Shown here in pieces: positions 50,391 through 60,765 of a stretch of 64,000 bases of DNA (position 1 is its first letter; the number at the start of each line of letters is the position of its first letter). Under the pieces are notes generated by a model. That model was not told the DNA's origin. It made no database searches and saw only the letters and a program-made list of their open reading frames with translations. Source of the DNA: Serratia sp. H1w (GTDB lineage Bacteria > Pseudomonadota > Gammaproteobacteria > Enterobacterales > Enterobacteriaceae); NCBI RefSeq assembly GCF_000633355.1, contig NZ_AYMQ01000055.1, positions 96,665 to 160,664 of the forward strand, read 5' to 3'. Made by a program: the position numbers and the translations under genes.

Positions 50391-50569
50391 CCCTCACCCT
50401 AACCCTCTCCCACAGGGAGAGGGGACCGATTGTGCCACAATTTGAATCCCGCATCTGGCCTAAACACGGGCGCAGCATGCAGCGCCCCTACGCAGTGCCA
50501 CATAACCTGCCGACGATGCTGAACCAGCTCCCTCGCCCTTTGGGAGAGGGTTGGGGTTGGGGTGAGGGG
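50391..50569. repeat. Composite inverted-repeat element B, with a GC-rich repeat inside
   Basis: About 179 bases bounded by CCCTCACCCTAACCCTCTCC and its inverted partner GGGAGAGGGTTGGGG...GTGAGGGG. It is the same family as 35584-35755 and of nearly equal length. Its middle contains a GC-rich repeat copy at 50468-50491, so one repeat family is nested in the other. The right arm has an extra GGTTGG. It occupies most of the fur-chb gap. Confidence 0.8.
50468..50491. repeat. GC-rich dispersed palindromic repeat, copy 5
   Basis: GGGCGCAGCATGCAGCGCCC followed by CTAC: a nearly perfect palindrome, nested in the composite inverted-repeat element. Confidence 0.78.
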
Positions 50570-50590
50570 AAGATGAACAAACTACAGACA

Positions 50591-50614
50591 AAAAAATCCC
50601 CGGCAGCCCGGGGA
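50591..50614 (-). terminator. Terminator of chiP-chiQ-chb
   Basis: On the minus strand TCCCCGG-GCTG-CCGGGGA is followed by TTTTTTG, about 90 bases after the chb stop. A second hairpin without T-run, GCCCACCTAC/GTAGGTGGGC at 50669-50694, lies between it and the gene. Confidence 0.88.
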
Positions 50615-50704
50615 AAAGTATCCACTCAATTAACACAATTGCAGTTTTCTCTCGCAGCGCACTACCTCAGCCCACCTACCGACACGTAGGTGGGCCAATC
50701 TTGC

Positions 50705-53368
50705 TTATGCCCTCACCGGCTCGGCGCGGCTGAAGCGTTTGCCATCCGGGCTAATCGCACGGATTTGCACATCGCCAGCCACCGCAGGGCGCGCTTTATC
50801 GTCATAACGCTGCCACTGTTTGCCACCATCGGTAGAGTATTCAATGCCCAGGCCCGGCAGCGAAATATTCGCCTCCAGCTTGCCACCCACGATGCGCGCC
50901 CCTGGCACCGGCAGGCGATAGCTCACGCCCGCTTTATCCATCTTGGCCAGCTCGCGTTGCCCAATCAGGTTGGCAAAGCGCAGCCAGTCCTGATCCAGGG
51001 TTTTGGTATCAACCTGATGGGTTTCGCCACCTTTGTACTCACGACCAGCTTTATAGTCCTGCTCCCAGCTCGCACGGTGCCATGCACGCTCTGCTACCGA
51101 TATAGCGCGTGGATAAATCATGTATTCCATCTGCTGATCGGTACGCACGACTTCACTCCACAGTTGGGCGGAAAGACCATAAGCGCCCGGCCATGGTTTA
51201 TCGCTCTTGGCGGTGAAGTGGTTACCGTCGCGATCCACCGAGGTTTCGGCGTTCTGCGGCAGGTTGTTCGGTGCGAAGCTGAAGATCTTCTGCTCATCGC
51301 TGAAGCGGGTGCCCCAGTAATAGCCGTGCTCATCCGGGCTGACTTCATAAGGGAAGTCCATATAGACGTAATCCGGGTTGGAGATCACTACGTCATAGCC
51401 TTTGTTAGCCCAGTCGTTAGCCGAGTCAAAGCCGCCCCAGTACAGGGTATCCCAGAAGTTCACGGCCACATGCTTGGTCGCGAAGGCCTGTGAGTCTTTG
51501 GCATCTTTCAGGCCATTCTGCCACGCCTGCATTCTGTCAATGCCGTGCGCTTTCACCAGTTGGCTGACTTCCAGACCGAAGTAGCTTGGCAAGTGTTCCA
51601 TATCGGCCACTTTGCCGTCTTTGATGAAGGCCTGACAAACCTGCGACTTGGCCCAGGGCTTGTCTTCTTTGCTCAGATCGAGGATGCCCTTGCCGGCTTC
51701 CGGGTTTTTCACGTCGGTATAGCCAGCGCCCAGACGGATGTTTTTCGCCTCGTCGCCACCAAAGTGCCAGGTTTGCAGCGGCTGACCGGCTTCTTTGTGC
51801 ATCTGAGCCACTTCGCCAATCACTTTATCCACAAAGTTCTTGGATGAGTCCAGGCATGGGTTCAGGTAGCTCTGACGGTTGAAATACTGTACCGAGGTGG
51901 TATTGGAGGTATCGGTCGGATCCACCAGGCGGAATTGATTGGCTTCTTTCTCTTTTCCTTCGGCAAGCAGCTTCTTGTAACGCGCTTCCATGGAAACGAT
52001 CGCCGCGCGGGCGTGCGCAGGCATGTCGATCTCAGGGATCACTTCAATCTGGCGAGCCTGAGCATATTTGACGATATCGATATAGTCCTGACGGGAGAAG
52101 AAGCCGCCGTGCGGTGCCGGGCCAGAGCCGTATTGCGGCATCAGGCAGGTGGTTTCACTCAGGTCATGGCAACGCTGGCCACCCACTTCGGTCAACTCTG
52201 GCAAGCCAGGGATCTCGATGCGCCAGCCTTCGTCATCGGTCAGGTGGAAGTGGAATTTGTTCAGCTTGTACGCTGCCATCTGATCCAGCAGGCGCAATAC
52301 GGCGTCTTTATGGTGGAAGTTACGTGCCACGTCGAGGAAAATGCCGCGATACTGGAAGCGCGGTGCATCTTTAGCATCCAGCGTGGCGATCTTCATGCTG
52401 CCATCCGATGGGATCAGCGACAGGATAGATTGCAGACCATAGAACACCCCGGTCTGATCGAAACCAACGATCTCGGCCCCTTTCTCACCAATCTTCAGCT
52501 GATAGGCTCCCGGAACGGCCAGATCGCCTTTAAATGCAGCAGGTTTGATATCCGTCTTGATCGGATAACCACCAGCCTGGTTTTTAATCCCCAACAGAGC
52601 AAAACGCTCGGCTGCCGCATCGGCCGCAGGTTTGGTCAAGGCGCTCAGTTCCAGTGCCACGCCCTTGCTCAGATCAACGTCCTGAGAGTGGACTTTAACC
52701 TCCATCGGCGTTGGGATAATCTGGCCACGCAGCGTCGCCGCTGGCAACACTTTCAGATCCTGATTCTTGGTGAAGCGGCTTTCCGGCACCATCAGGATGT
52801 TGTTGTCATCCTTGGTACGCTTCCACTGGTCACCGGTAAACGGGGCCACAAACTGGTTAACATCTTCGGTATCGGTATTCGACAGGATCTTCGGCTGGGC
52901 ATCGCCGGATGTGGCATACCAGCGCGGTAGGAAGTCGGTGCGGAACAGCTGCCAGTATTCCGCGATAATCGGAATTTCCACCGCCTGATTGGCTGGGAAG
53001 CTGGTGAATTTGTCCGTCGGTTCCAGCTTATACAGATCGCCGGTCAGGTGGGTGATCTTGAACTGGTCGTTATCGACCTTCAGCGTTTGGCGCGGGCTGT
53101 GGAAATAGATCGCCCAGTCTTTGTCTTTGATTTCCTGGCTGCCGTTGGTCAGGGTGATCAACACCTTGTGGCAGGATGCCCAGTCGGCACCCAGCTTGGC
53201 ACAGTCCACGCCGTGCTCGGCGGCGCGGTTGTCCAGCATCTTCAGATTGACCTGCAACTGGCTGAGTTGATCAACCACCTGCTGGTTGGCCATGGCAGAA
53301 CCTACGCTGCCCAATAGCCCAACGGTAGCCGTCAGGGCGGCGAGAGCACTCATCTTAAACTTGTTCAT
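50705..53368 (-). CDS. chb: Chitobiase (beta-N-acetylhexosaminidase, GH20)
   Basis: A periplasmic GH20 enzyme that splits chitobiose to GlcNAc. The 887 residues from the ATG at 53368 closely resemble Serratia marcescens chitobiase. In order: signal peptide (ending SAMA), N-terminal carbohydrate-binding-like domain, small alpha/beta domain, the (beta/alpha)8 catalytic domain (from about 330: [35 protein letters not shown]), the catalytic Asp-Glu pair in [11 protein letters not shown], and a C-terminal immunoglobulin-like domain. It follows chiQ by 19 bases; E. coli lacks it here. Confidence 0.97.
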   Translation of the reverse strand: MNKFKMSALAALTATVGLLGSVGSAMANQQVVDQLSQLQVNLKMLDNRAAEHGVDCAKLGADWASCHKVLITLTNGSQEIKDKDWAIYFHSPRQTLKVDNDQFKITHLTGDLYKLEPTDKFTSFPANQAVEIPIIAEYWQLFRTDFLPRWYATSGDAQPKILSNTDTEDVNQFVAPFTGDQWKRTKDDNNILMVPESRFTKNQDLKVLPAATLRGQIIPTPMEVKVHSQDVDLSKGVALELSALTKPAADAAAERFALLGIKNQAGGYPIKTDIKPAAFKGDLAVPGAYQLKIGEKGAEIVGFDQTGVFYGLQSILSLIPSDGSMKIATLDAKDAPRFQYRGIFLDVARNFHHKDAVLRLLDQMAAYKLNKFHFHLTDDEGWRIEIPGLPELTEVGGQRCHDLSETTCLMPQYGSGPAPHGGFFSRQDYIDIVKYAQARQIEVIPEIDMPAHARAAIVSMEARYKKLLAEGKEKEANQFRLVDPTDTSNTTSVQYFNRQSYLNPCLDSSKNFVDKVIGEVAQMHKEAGQPLQTWHFGGDEAKNIRLGAGYTDVKNPEAGKGILDLSKEDKPWAKSQVCQAFIKDGKVADMEHLPSYFGLEVSQLVKAHGIDRMQAWQNGLKDAKDSQAFATKHVAVNFWDTLYWGGFDSANDWANKGYDVVISNPDYVYMDFPYEVSPDEHGYYWGTRFSDEQKIFSFAPNNLPQNAETSVDRDGNHFTAKSDKPWPGAYGLSAQLWSEVVRTDQQMEYMIYPRAISVAERAWHRASWEQDYKAGREYKGGETHQVDTKTLDQDWLRFANLIGQRELAKMDKAGVSYRLPVPGARIVGGKLEANISLPGLGIEYSTDGGKQWQRYDDKARPAVAGDVQIRAISPDGKRFSRAEPVRA

Positions 53369-53387
53369 CTGCAATCCTTTTGCCTAC

Positions 53388-53714
53388 TCAGTTGTTGTTA
53401 GCGCGAATTTCTTGCCACAGCTTGCCGCACTTGGCGTCATACGCCTGGCCATTGCCAGTGTGGGCGGCCTGAATGCAGCTTTGATAATCCAGCACCCGCA
53501 CGGTTTCCTGTTCAGCGAACTGTTGGTGCTGTTTCTCTTGCTTCAACACGTTCAACACTGCCTGACAGGCCTGCAATTTTTCTGGTGACCCTTCGGCGGT
53601 ATTGATACACGCAGTGTAGGCCTGGCGCAGCTTGGCATCTTCCGGCGGCGCAACGGATTGCGAGCAGGCGCTAAGCCCGGCAACGGCAGCCAAAATCAAC
53701 ATCAGTTTTTTCAT
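53388..53714 (-). CDS. chiQ: Lipoprotein ChiQ (YbfN)
   Basis: A 108-residue outer-membrane-type lipoprotein with lipobox LSAC at about residue 17 (MKKLMLILAAVAGLSACSQS). The mature part has four more Cys residues and the family block FAEQETVRVLDYQSCIQAAHTG. It lies between chiP and chb. Its role in chito-oligosaccharide use is inferred from this position. Confidence 0.95.
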   Translation of the reverse strand: MKKLMLILAAVAGLSACSQSVAPPEDAKLRQAYTACINTAEGSPEKLQACQAVLNVLKQEKQHQQFAEQETVRVLDYQSCIQAAHTGNGQAYDAKCGKLWQEIRANNN

Positions 53715-53765
53715 GGTTATAGTCCTGTGACATTTCCCCGGCAGCCTGGGCCACCGGGGAGAGCA

Positions 53766-55154
53766 TTAGAAGATGGTGAATGGTGCGATAACGATGAATT
53801 TGACGTCTTTCTCGTCCTGGAAGATGTTGCCGTAACCGCCGCCCCAGCTTGGGATATCGGAGTGGTTGTCATACTGGGTGAAGTGCAGTTTGAACAGGGT
53901 GCCTTTGGCGCGCCCTTCCTGCATGGTGTACATCGCATCCAGGCTGTAAGCGCTCTCTTTCAGGCGCTGGCTCTGGTCGTAAATCGGGTTGGTGCTTGGC
54001 TTGGCATCCCAGGCGTAAACGTAGGAAGCACCGACGGCCATGCCAGGCAGGTTCCAGTTGCTCAAGTCATACATCACGCCACCGAACAGTGCTTTTTCGC
54101 CGTTGGCGTTAAAGTCGGAGCGGTTATCCCACCAGATATCCAGGCGGCCGTTGGAAGAAGCGTAGGTTGGGGTCATACGCTGCAGGAAGAAACCTTGGTT
54201 ACCTTCCGCCTTGACCATGGTGCCTTCCAGACGCCAGTTGAACTGACCGGTGGTGTAGCCGAAGGTCAGCGCCTGCAACCATGCCAGACCATCGTAAATG
54301 CTGTTTGGATTGTTATTGTCACCGATGCGGTCTTCGGCACCGTAGAACTGGTAGCTGGTGGTTAACGGATTGCCCGCCAGATCAAATTTGTAAGATGCTT
54401 TGGTGAAATACTGATTCACGTAACCCTGTGCCTGGCCGAATGCGGCTTCCAGCACCAGATTGTTTTTGAAATCGTATTTGGCGCCCAGCGAGTGCAGGTA
54501 GGAAACATCGGTCTTGCGATCGTTCTGACGGAAGTCATCCAGCTCGAGGTGCCAAGGCGCTTTGTACTTGTTGGTCCACATGTAGGAGAAACTCAGCGCA
54601 CCTGAATCGCCATAGTCAAAGTTGGCACCGGCTTCAGCCCCCTGATAGGTACCCGGCATAAAGCTCCAGTGTGGGGCCAGCAACGTTTGCCCGCTAGGCT
54701 GGATATAACCGGCACGCGCCCAGACCGGGCCATACTTGAACTTACCGGCTGCTTTATACAGGCTGATGCCGCTTTTATCGCCTGAGTAATCTTCATCATA
54801 GGTACGGTTACGGCTGGAGAAAGCGATTTCGTTCGGGTGGCCACTCTCGCTGGATTCAGCCATTTCGATGGCGGTGAACGCCGCTACATCGATACCAAAC
54901 ATATCCGCCGCATAGCCGGAGGTGAAATCAAGGTTGGCGTTCCAGGTGGAGTGAGAGAGGTTGGTTTTAAACTCACCGGTTTCCACGTCTTTGCGATCGC
55001 GCTGACGTTGCCAGTAATACACCCCACCGGTCAGGGTTGAGTCGTCGATAAACCCTTCGGCTTGTGCTTCCGGGGCCATGACAAATCCGCTTCCTAGTAT
55101 TGCACCCGCGACAGCGAGCGCCAGCGTGTTACGCTGAGCACCGTGCGTACCCAT
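53766..55154 (-). CDS. chiP: Chitoporin ChiP
   Basis: An OprD-family outer-membrane channel for chito-oligosaccharides (462 aa). A signal peptide (ending EAQA) is followed by [20 protein letters not shown], many beta-strands, and the C-terminal Phe of outer-membrane barrels (VIAPFTIF). SD GAGGA lies 8 bases before the ATG and falls inside a ChiX pairing site. First gene of the chiP-chiQ-chb unit, with NagC-like operators upstream. Confidence 0.97.
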   Translation of the reverse strand: MGTHGAQRNTLALAVAGAILGSGFVMAPEAQAEGFIDDSTLTGGVYYWQRQRDRKDVETGEFKTNLSHSTWNANLDFTSGYAADMFGIDVAAFTAIEMAESSESGHPNEIAFSSRNRTYDEDYSGDKSGISLYKAAGKFKYGPVWARAGYIQPSGQTLLAPHWSFMPGTYQGAEAGANFDYGDSGALSFSYMWTNKYKAPWHLELDDFRQNDRKTDVSYLHSLGAKYDFKNNLVLEAAFGQAQGYVNQYFTKASYKFDLAGNPLTTSYQFYGAEDRIGDNNNPNSIYDGLAWLQALTFGYTTGQFNWRLEGTMVKAEGNQGFFLQRMTPTYASSNGRLDIWWDNRSDFNANGEKALFGGVMYDLSNWNLPGMAVGASYVYAWDAKPSTNPIYDQSQRLKESAYSLDAMYTMQEGRAKGTLFKLHFTQYDNHSDIPSWGGGYGNIFQDEKDVKFIVIAPFTIF

Positions 55155-55160
55155 AAGATC

Positions 55161-55175
55161 ATTCCTCTTTTTGAC
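55161..55175 (-). promoter_or_regulatory. ChiX small-RNA pairing site on chiP mRNA
   Basis: On the minus strand GTCAAAAAGAGGAAT covers the chiP ribosome binding site. E. coli ChiX carries ATTCCTCTTTGAC, whose complement is GTCAAAGAGGAAT; ten bases (AAAGAGGAAT) pair without break and GTC pairs after a 2-base bulge of A. This supports silencing of chiP by ChiX when chitin sugars are absent. Confidence 0.72.
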
Positions 55176-55299
55176 TTGACTTTAAAGTGCGCCCGCCTGC
55201 GTTCACCACTGCCCTGCACGGTCGCTAATAAAAAACCCGAATCGGGTAAAATTGTGCCGGATGAGATAATTCTCCTCGGCCTTGATGCTGTAGCTAGAC

Positions 55300-55325
55300 T
55301 ATTTTTCGCGACGCGAATTATCAAA
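55300..55325. promoter_or_regulatory. NagC-like operator 1 upstream of chiP
   Basis: TATTTTTCGCGACGCGAATTATCAAA has the NagC pattern of an AT-rich TTATT/AATAA flank around a CG-rich centre (TTCGCGACGCGAA) and is very similar to NagC sites at E. coli nag and chiP genes. NagC is encoded in this window at 61932. Confidence 0.72.
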
Positions 55326-55534
55326 TGAAAAATGCAATGGAATTGTCAAAGTATGACAAGGTGCACACATTGATGATATTTCGTTACAATAACGATCTAG
55401 GTCACCTTTTTAATAAAAAACATAACAAAATCAATAATAAAATACCCTATAAACGCCAATCCCATGCTGAGTGAAAGGTTTCAGCACAATAAGTCAACTG
55501 TTCGATGCAAAAATGATAGCGCTCTCTAAATGAT

Positions 55535-55559
55535 ATTAATTCGCATCGCGAATATATAA
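55535..55559. promoter_or_regulatory. NagC-like operator 2 upstream of chiP
   Basis: ATTAATTCGCATCGCGAATA with ATATAA flank: a symmetric ATTCGC-ATC-GCGAAT core of the NagC type. With operator 1 it could allow NagC-mediated looping over the chiP promoter. Confidence 0.65.
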
Positions 55560-55666
55560 GTCAACATCACCAGATCGGCTGCCCGATAAGAGCGGGTTAA
55601 TTCTTAATGATAAAAAAGCGGTGCGTAGCAGGGAAAACAACCAAGGCGGAGGGTTGGTTTTGCAGA

Positions 55667-55692
55667 TAAAAAAAGCGCAGCCGAAGCTGCGC
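55667..55692 (-). terminator. glnS terminator
   Basis: On the minus strand AGCGCAG-CTTCGG-CTGCGCT is followed by TTTTTTA, 26 bases after the glnS stop. It separates glnS from chiP. Confidence 0.93.
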
Positions 55693-55718
55693 TATAACAA
55701 ACGATGGCAAATTAACGC

Positions 55719-57383
55719 TTAGGCACCAATCTTAGCCCAGGTATCGCGTAAGCCTACGGTACGGTTAAACACCAGGCGTTCGGCCGTAGAATAGCGGCTG
55801 TCGGCGCAGAAATAGCCTTCACGCTCGAACTGGTAGGCTTTTTCCGGCTGGGCACCCGCCAGGCTTGGTTCGACAAAGCCTTGCTTGATTACCAGCGACT
55901 CCGGGTTGATGGTAGCGAGGAAGTCCTCTGCCGCCGCCGGGTTAGCCACGCTGAACAGGCGATCGTACAGGCGAATTTCTGCCGGCAAGGCATGCGCCGC
56001 AGACACCCAGTGGATCACGCCTTTTACCTTGCGGCCATCGGCGGGATCTTTGCTCAGCGTGTCAGGATCGTAGGTGCAGAAAATGGTGGTGATTTCGCCC
56101 TCAGCATCCTTCTCTACGCGTTCCGCCTTGATCACATACGCATTGCGCAGGCGAACTTCTTTGCCCAGCACCAGACGCTTGTACTGCTTGTTGGCTTCTT
56201 CACGGAAGTCCGCACGATCGATATACACTTCGCGGCTGAACGGCACTGCACGGCTGCCCATTTCCGGCTTGTTCGGATGGTTAGGCATGGTCACCATTTC
56301 CACGTCTTGCGACATGTTCTCGATGATCACCTTCACTGGATCCAGCACGGCCATGGCGCGCGGTGCGTGCTCATTCAGATCGTCACGAATACAGGATTCC
56401 AGCGCCATCATCTCGACGTTGTTTTCCTGTTTGGTGACGCCGATACGCAGGCAGAACTCGCGGATGGAGGCGGCCGTATAGCCACGACGACGCAGGCCGG
56501 AAACGGTCGGCATACGTGGGTCATCCCAACCTTCGACGATCTTCTCGGTCACCAGTTGGCTCAGCTTACGCTTGGACATGATGGCGTATTCGAGATTCAG
56601 GCGTGAGAACTCATACTGACGCGGATGGCATGGGATGGTGATGTTATCCAGCACCCAGTCGTACAGACGGCGGTTATCCTGGAACTCCAGGGTACACAGC
56701 GAATGGGTGATCCCTTCCAGCGCATCGGAAATGCAATGGGTGAAATCGTACATCGGGTAGATGCACCATTTGTTACCGGTCTGGTGGTGTTCGGCAAACT
56801 TGATACGGTAGATCACCGGATCGCGCATCACGATAAACGGTGATGCCATATCGATCTTGGCGCGCAGGCAGGCGGTGCCCTCGGCAAACTCGCCGTTACG
56901 CATCTTCTCGAACAGCGCCAGGTTCTCTTCAACCGTGCGGGTACGGTACGGGCTGTCTTTGCCCGGCGCCGTCAACGAACCACGATATTCACGGATCTGC
57001 TCGGGAGACAGTTCATCAACATAGGCCAGGCCCTTGTTGATCAGCTCAACCGCATACTGGTGCAGTTGATCGAAATAGTCCGAGGAATAACGAACGTCAC
57101 CGCTCCAGGTAAAGCCTAACCACTCCACATCATGCTTGATGGAGTCGACAAACTCGATGTCTTCTTTTACCGGGTTGGTGTCATCGAAGCGCAGGTTACA
57201 TTGGCCCTGATAATCCTTGGCGATACCAAAGTTCAGGCAAATGGACTTGGCATGGCCGATATGCAGATAGCCATTGGGCTCCGGTGGGAAGCGCGTATGA
57301 ACCGACGTATGCTTCCCTGAGGCCAGATCTTCATCAATGATCTGACGGATAAAATTGGTTGGGCGGGCTTCTGCCTCACTCAT
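55719..57383 (-). CDS. glnS: Glutaminyl-tRNA synthetase
   Basis: A class I synthetase that charges tRNA-Gln (554 aa, as in E. coli). I chose the ATG at 57383 ([19 protein letters not shown]); 11 upstream in-frame codons are not conserved. The HIGH motif is [11 protein letters not shown], the KMSKS loop is [10 protein letters not shown], and the C-terminal anticodon-binding barrels are complete. Monocistronic with its own terminator. Confidence 0.98.
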   Translation of the reverse strand: MSEAEARPTNFIRQIIDEDLASGKHTSVHTRFPPEPNGYLHIGHAKSICLNFGIAKDYQGQCNLRFDDTNPVKEDIEFVDSIKHDVEWLGFTWSGDVRYSSDYFDQLHQYAVELINKGLAYVDELSPEQIREYRGSLTAPGKDSPYRTRTVEENLALFEKMRNGEFAEGTACLRAKIDMASPFIVMRDPVIYRIKFAEHHQTGNKWCIYPMYDFTHCISDALEGITHSLCTLEFQDNRRLYDWVLDNITIPCHPRQYEFSRLNLEYAIMSKRKLSQLVTEKIVEGWDDPRMPTVSGLRRRGYTAASIREFCLRIGVTKQENNVEMMALESCIRDDLNEHAPRAMAVLDPVKVIIENMSQDVEMVTMPNHPNKPEMGSRAVPFSREVYIDRADFREEANKQYKRLVLGKEVRLRNAYVIKAERVEKDAEGEITTIFCTYDPDTLSKDPADGRKVKGVIHWVSAAHALPAEIRLYDRLFSVANPAAAEDFLATINPESLVIKQGFVEPSLAGAQPEKAYQFEREGYFCADSRYSTAERLVFNRTVGLRDTWAKIGA

Positions 57384-57483
57384 GTCACTATTCCTCGAAT
57401 GCATTACGCTACACATAACCCCCTATGTTCCAATAAGCAGGCCGCAGAAACAACCGTTATTCGTCAAGTTCCCTTAGTACAAA

Positions 57484-57519
57484 AACAAAAAAGCGGGAAA
57501 AGATTGCTCCTTTCCCGCT
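57484..57519 (-). terminator. nagE terminator
   Basis: On the minus strand AGCGGGAAA ... TTTCCCGCT with a 10-base loop is followed by TTTTTGTTTT, 53 bases after the nagE stop. Confidence 0.92.
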
Positions 57520-57571
57520 CAGACTGCTCACCGCTCGTTTAATGCCCGGGCGGCTTCAGGGTTAAACCCAC

Positions 57572-59608
57572 TTATTTCTGGATTTCGAACAGCTTGGTCT
57601 GGCCTGCAACCACGTTGCCGGTTGCCAGCGCCGTCAGACCTGCATAGTCATCAGCATTGCTGACGACGACAGGGCTGATCATCGAGCGTGCATTAGCGTT
57701 CAGGTAGGCCAGATCCATTTCCAGGATCGGTTGGCCTGCTTTCACTTCAGCCCCCTCTTCCACCAGGCGTTTGAAGCCCTGACCGTTCAGTGCCACGGTG
57801 TCGATACCCATGTGCACGACGATCTCCGCGCCTTTGTCTGTTTCCAGGCAGAAAGCGTGGTTGGTGTTGAAGATTTTCACCACGGTACCATCGGCAGGGG
57901 CTACGACGGTTTTATCGGTTGGGCGGATCGCCACACCGTCACCGACCGCTTTGCTGGCGAAGGCTTCGTCAGGCACCTGATCCAGGGCAACCACTTCACC
58001 GGTTACCGGAGCCACTAACGCTTCCAGCACGGTGGTTTTAGTCACGTTAGGCACGGCCTGCGGTTTGACTTCTGCCGCTGCGGCTGCGGCGGCTGGAGCA
58101 GCGGCTGCCGCTACCGGACCTGCTGCAACGACTTTGGTCATCGCACTGGCAATCAGTTCGGCACGAGTACCGACAATCACCTGCACGCTTTGCTTGTTCA
58201 GACGGATCACGCCAGAAGCACCCAGGCGTTTCGCCAGAGCATCGTTCACCAGGGCAGAATCTTTCACGTTAAGACGCAGACGGGTGATACAGGCATCAAT
58301 CCCGGTCAGGTTGTCGGTACCGCCAATGGCGCTCACATAACGACGAGCCAGGGTAGTGGTTTCATCTTCGTTGTTACCGGCAGCGGTATCCACGTCATAA
58401 CCGTCGGTTTCGTCACCGGCCACGGCCAGTTCACGGCCTGGGGTCATCAAGTTGAATTTTTTGATGGTGAAGCGGAAGACCACGTAGTAGATAGCGAAGA
58501 ACACCAGGCCTTGCGGGATCAGCATGAACCAGTGAGTTGCCAGCGGGTTACGCGATGACAACGCCATATCCACCAGACCGGCACTGAAGCCGAAACCGGC
58601 AATCCACTGCATGCTGGCTGCGATGTACACGGAAATACCGGTCAGCACGGCGTGGATCACATACAGCACTGGAGCTACGAACATGAAGGAGAATTCCAGC
58701 GGCTCGGTGATCCCGGTGAAGAAGGCAGCGAACGCCCCCGCCATCATGATACCCAGTACTTTCGCTTTGTTCTCAGGACGTGCGCAATGGTAGATGGCCA
58801 GAGCTGCACCTGGCAGACCGAACATCATGATTGGGAAGAAGCCTGCCTGGTAACGGCCAGTGATACCCACCACGGCTTTACCCGCTTCGATAGACTGTGA
58901 GCCACCCAGGAAGTTAGGGATATCGTTAATACCGGCAACGTCAAACCAGAATACCGAGTTCAGCGCATGGTGCAGACCGACCGGAATCAACAGACGGTTG
59001 AAGAAGGCGTAGATACCGGCACCGGCTGAGCCGAGCTTTTGGATGTGCTCACCGAAGCTGACCAGACCGTTAAACACCACCGGCCAGATGTACATCAGGA
59101 TGAAGGCAACCAGGATCATCAGGAAGGAGATCAGGATAGGTACCAGACGGCGGCCGCTGAAGAACGACAGCGCCTTCGGCAGTTCAACACCGCTGAAACG
59201 GTTATAGACTTCGGCAGAGATGATACCCACCAGAATACCCACAAACTGGTTCTCAATTTTGCCAAAGGCAGCAGGAACCTGATCGAGAGGGATCTTCTGA
59301 ATCATGGATACGGCGGCTGGAGAACACAGCGTGGTCACCACCAGGAAACCGACAAAACCGGTCAGTGCAGCGGCACCGTCTTTGTCTTTGGACATACCGT
59401 AAGCCACACCAATGGCGAACAGGACCGACATATGATCGATAATGGCCGAACCGGATTTGATGAACAAGGCTGCCAGAGCATTGTCCCCACCCCAGCTAAC
59501 CGGGTCAATCCAGTAACCCACGCCCATCAGGATGGCCGCGGCAGGCAGTGTGGCTACCGGAACCATCAAGGCCCGACCCACCTTTTGTAAATAACTAAGA
59601 ATGTTCAC
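57572..59608 (-). CDS. nagE: GlcNAc-specific PTS enzyme IICBA
   Basis: Imports and phosphorylates N-acetylglucosamine. The 678 residues contain IIC (1 to about 385, including FFTGITEPLEFSFMF), IIB with phospho-Cys C440 (GIDACITRLRL), and IIA with phospho-His H599 (IVVHMGIDTVAL). It is about 30 residues longer than E. coli NagE (648), partly through an Ala-rich IIB-IIA linker (about 495-525). Divergent from nagBACD. Confidence 0.98.
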   Translation of the reverse strand: MNILSYLQKVGRALMVPVATLPAAAILMGVGYWIDPVSWGGDNALAALFIKSGSAIIDHMSVLFAIGVAYGMSKDKDGAAALTGFVGFLVVTTLCSPAAVSMIQKIPLDQVPAAFGKIENQFVGILVGIISAEVYNRFSGVELPKALSFFSGRRLVPILISFLMILVAFILMYIWPVVFNGLVSFGEHIQKLGSAGAGIYAFFNRLLIPVGLHHALNSVFWFDVAGINDIPNFLGGSQSIEAGKAVVGITGRYQAGFFPIMMFGLPGAALAIYHCARPENKAKVLGIMMAGAFAAFFTGITEPLEFSFMFVAPVLYVIHAVLTGISVYIAASMQWIAGFGFSAGLVDMALSSRNPLATHWFMLIPQGLVFFAIYYVVFRFTIKKFNLMTPGRELAVAGDETDGYDVDTAAGNNEDETTTLARRYVSAIGGTDNLTGIDACITRLRLNVKDSALVNDALAKRLGASGVIRLNKQSVQVIVGTRAELIASAMTKVVAAGPVAAAAAPAAAAAAAEVKPQAVPNVTKTTVLEALVAPVTGEVVALDQVPDEAFASKAVGDGVAIRPTDKTVVAPADGTVVKIFNTNHAFCLETDKGAEIVVHMGIDTVALNGQGFKRLVEEGAEVKAGQPILEMDLAYLNANARSMISPVVVSNADDYAGLTALATGNVVAGQTKLFEIQK

Positions 59609-59718
59609 CTTTTCCCCCTATTCGTCCGATGCCGGACCCTATTGGTAGTTTATTGAGATAACTCACTACCTTTTTAGAAATAACGCTTGGCACGTATCAC
59701 TCATGCGGAGTGTAAAAA

Positions 59719-59743
59719 AATTATTTCGTATCGCAAATTAAAA
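59719..59743. promoter_or_regulatory. NagC-like operator on the nagE side
   Basis: AATTATTTCGTATCGCAAAT with TAAAA flank: the TTATTTCG ... CGCAAATTAA pattern of a strong NagC site, 111 bases from the nagE start. Confidence 0.75.
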
Positions 59744-59753
59744 CCTCCTTTTT

Positions 59754-59769
59754 TGTGACAAATGTCACC
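59754..59769. promoter_or_regulatory. CRP site between nagE and nagB
   Basis: TGTGA-CAAATG-TCACC matches the CRP consensus TGTGA-N6-TCACA at nine of ten positions. It lies between the two NagC-like sites. Confidence 0.8.
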
Positions 59770-59813
59770 AAAAAGCAGTGTTAAACTGCCACATTGCTAG
59801 CCATCGCACAAAA

Positions 59814-59836
59814 CTTATTTTATCATTCAAAAAATC
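59814..59836. promoter_or_regulatory. NagC-like operator on the nagB side
   Basis: CTTATTTTATCATTCAAAAA followed by ATC has the AT-rich halves (TTATTTT, AAAAAT) of a NagC site without the CG-rich centre, so it may bind more weakly than the nagE-side site. Confidence 0.55.
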
Positions 59837-59945
59837 AAACGGGCGCTAATGTCTAACACCAGCTTCACAAAGCTGAGTTACGCTTTAAGCTACGGTTGTT
59901 GCCCGTACCAGTATAGACACAGTTTATTCTACCTAGAGGTGTACG

Positions 59946-60746
59946 ATGAGACTTATCCCACTACAAGACACTACTCAAGTCGGCAAATGGGCCGCACGCC
60001 ATATCGTTCAGCGTATCAATGCCTTCAAACCGACTGCAGATCGCCCATTCGTACTTGGCCTGCCAACCGGTGGCACCCCGCTGGAAGCTTACAAACACCT
60101 GATCGCGATGCACAAAGCCGGCGAAGTCAGCTTCAAGCACGTTGTCACCTTCAACATGGATGAGTATGTTGGCCTGCCGCAGGAACACCCGGAAAGCTAC
60201 CACACCTTCATGTACCGCAACTTCTTCGACCACGTTGATATCCCACGCGAGAACATCAACCTGCTGAACGGCAACGCACCAGACGTTGATGAAGAGTGCC
60301 GTCAGTACGAAGCCAAAATGAAGTCCTATGGCAAAGTGAATCTGTTCATGGGCGGCGTGGGCTTCGATGGCCACATTGCGTTCAACGAACCAGCTTCTTC
60401 CCTGGCTTCACGCACCCGTATCAAAACGCTGACCGAAGAAACCCGCATCGCCAACTCGCGCTTCTTCGACGGTGACGTCAGCCAGGTGCCAAAATATGCC
60501 CTGACCGTCGGCGTGGGTACCCTGCTGGATGCGGAAGAAGTGATGATCCTGGTCACCGGCCGTGGCAAAGCGCAAGCACTGGAAGCCGCAGTGGAAGGCA
60601 GCATCAACCACCTGTGGACCATTAGCTGCCTGCAGTTGCACGCTAAAGCCGTAGTGGTTTGTGACGAACCATCCACCATGGAACTGAAAGTGAAAACCGT
60701 TAAGTATTTCCGCGAATTAGAAGCGGAAAGCGTTAATAGTCTTTAA
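59946..60746 (+). CDS. nagB: Glucosamine-6-phosphate deaminase
   Basis: Converts glucosamine 6-phosphate to fructose 6-phosphate and ammonia (266 aa, as in E. coli). Catalytic residues D72 (FNMDEYVGL), D141 and H143 ([17 protein letters not shown]) and E148 are in place. The phosphate-binding [10 protein letters not shown] is intact. First gene of nagBACD. Confidence 0.98.
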   Translation: MRLIPLQDTTQVGKWAARHIVQRINAFKPTADRPFVLGLPTGGTPLEAYKHLIAMHKAGEVSFKHVVTFNMDEYVGLPQEHPESYHTFMYRNFFDHVDIPRENINLLNGNAPDVDEECRQYEAKMKSYGKVNLFMGGVGFDGHIAFNEPASSLASRTRIKTLTEETRIANSRFFDGDVSQVPKYALTVGVGTLLDAEEVMILVTGRGKAQALEAAVEGSINHLWTISCLQLHAKAVVVCDEPSTMELKVKTVKYFRELEAESVNSL

Positions 60747-60765
60747 TTTATTTGCAGGGGGCTAC

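Larger units (their letters stand above)
55155..55666 (-). promoter_or_regulatory. chiP leader and promoter region
   Basis: A gap of about 510 bases between chiP and the glnS terminator, AT-rich from 55320 to 55560, with no gene. It contains the ChiX pairing site (55161-55175) and two NagC-like operators (55300-55325 and 55535-55559) about 235 bases apart, a spacing that would suit DNA looping. Confidence 0.7.
59609..59945. promoter_or_regulatory. Divergent nagE / nagB control region
   Basis: A 337-base gap with no gene. It has two NagC-like sites about 95 bases apart and a CRP-like site between them, the same layout as in E. coli, where NagC bound at both sites loops out the CRP region. Confidence 0.78.

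Noticed and set aside
51935..52930. 331-residue plus-strand frame across chb
   Set aside because: Antisense shadow of chitobiase with no recognisable domain.
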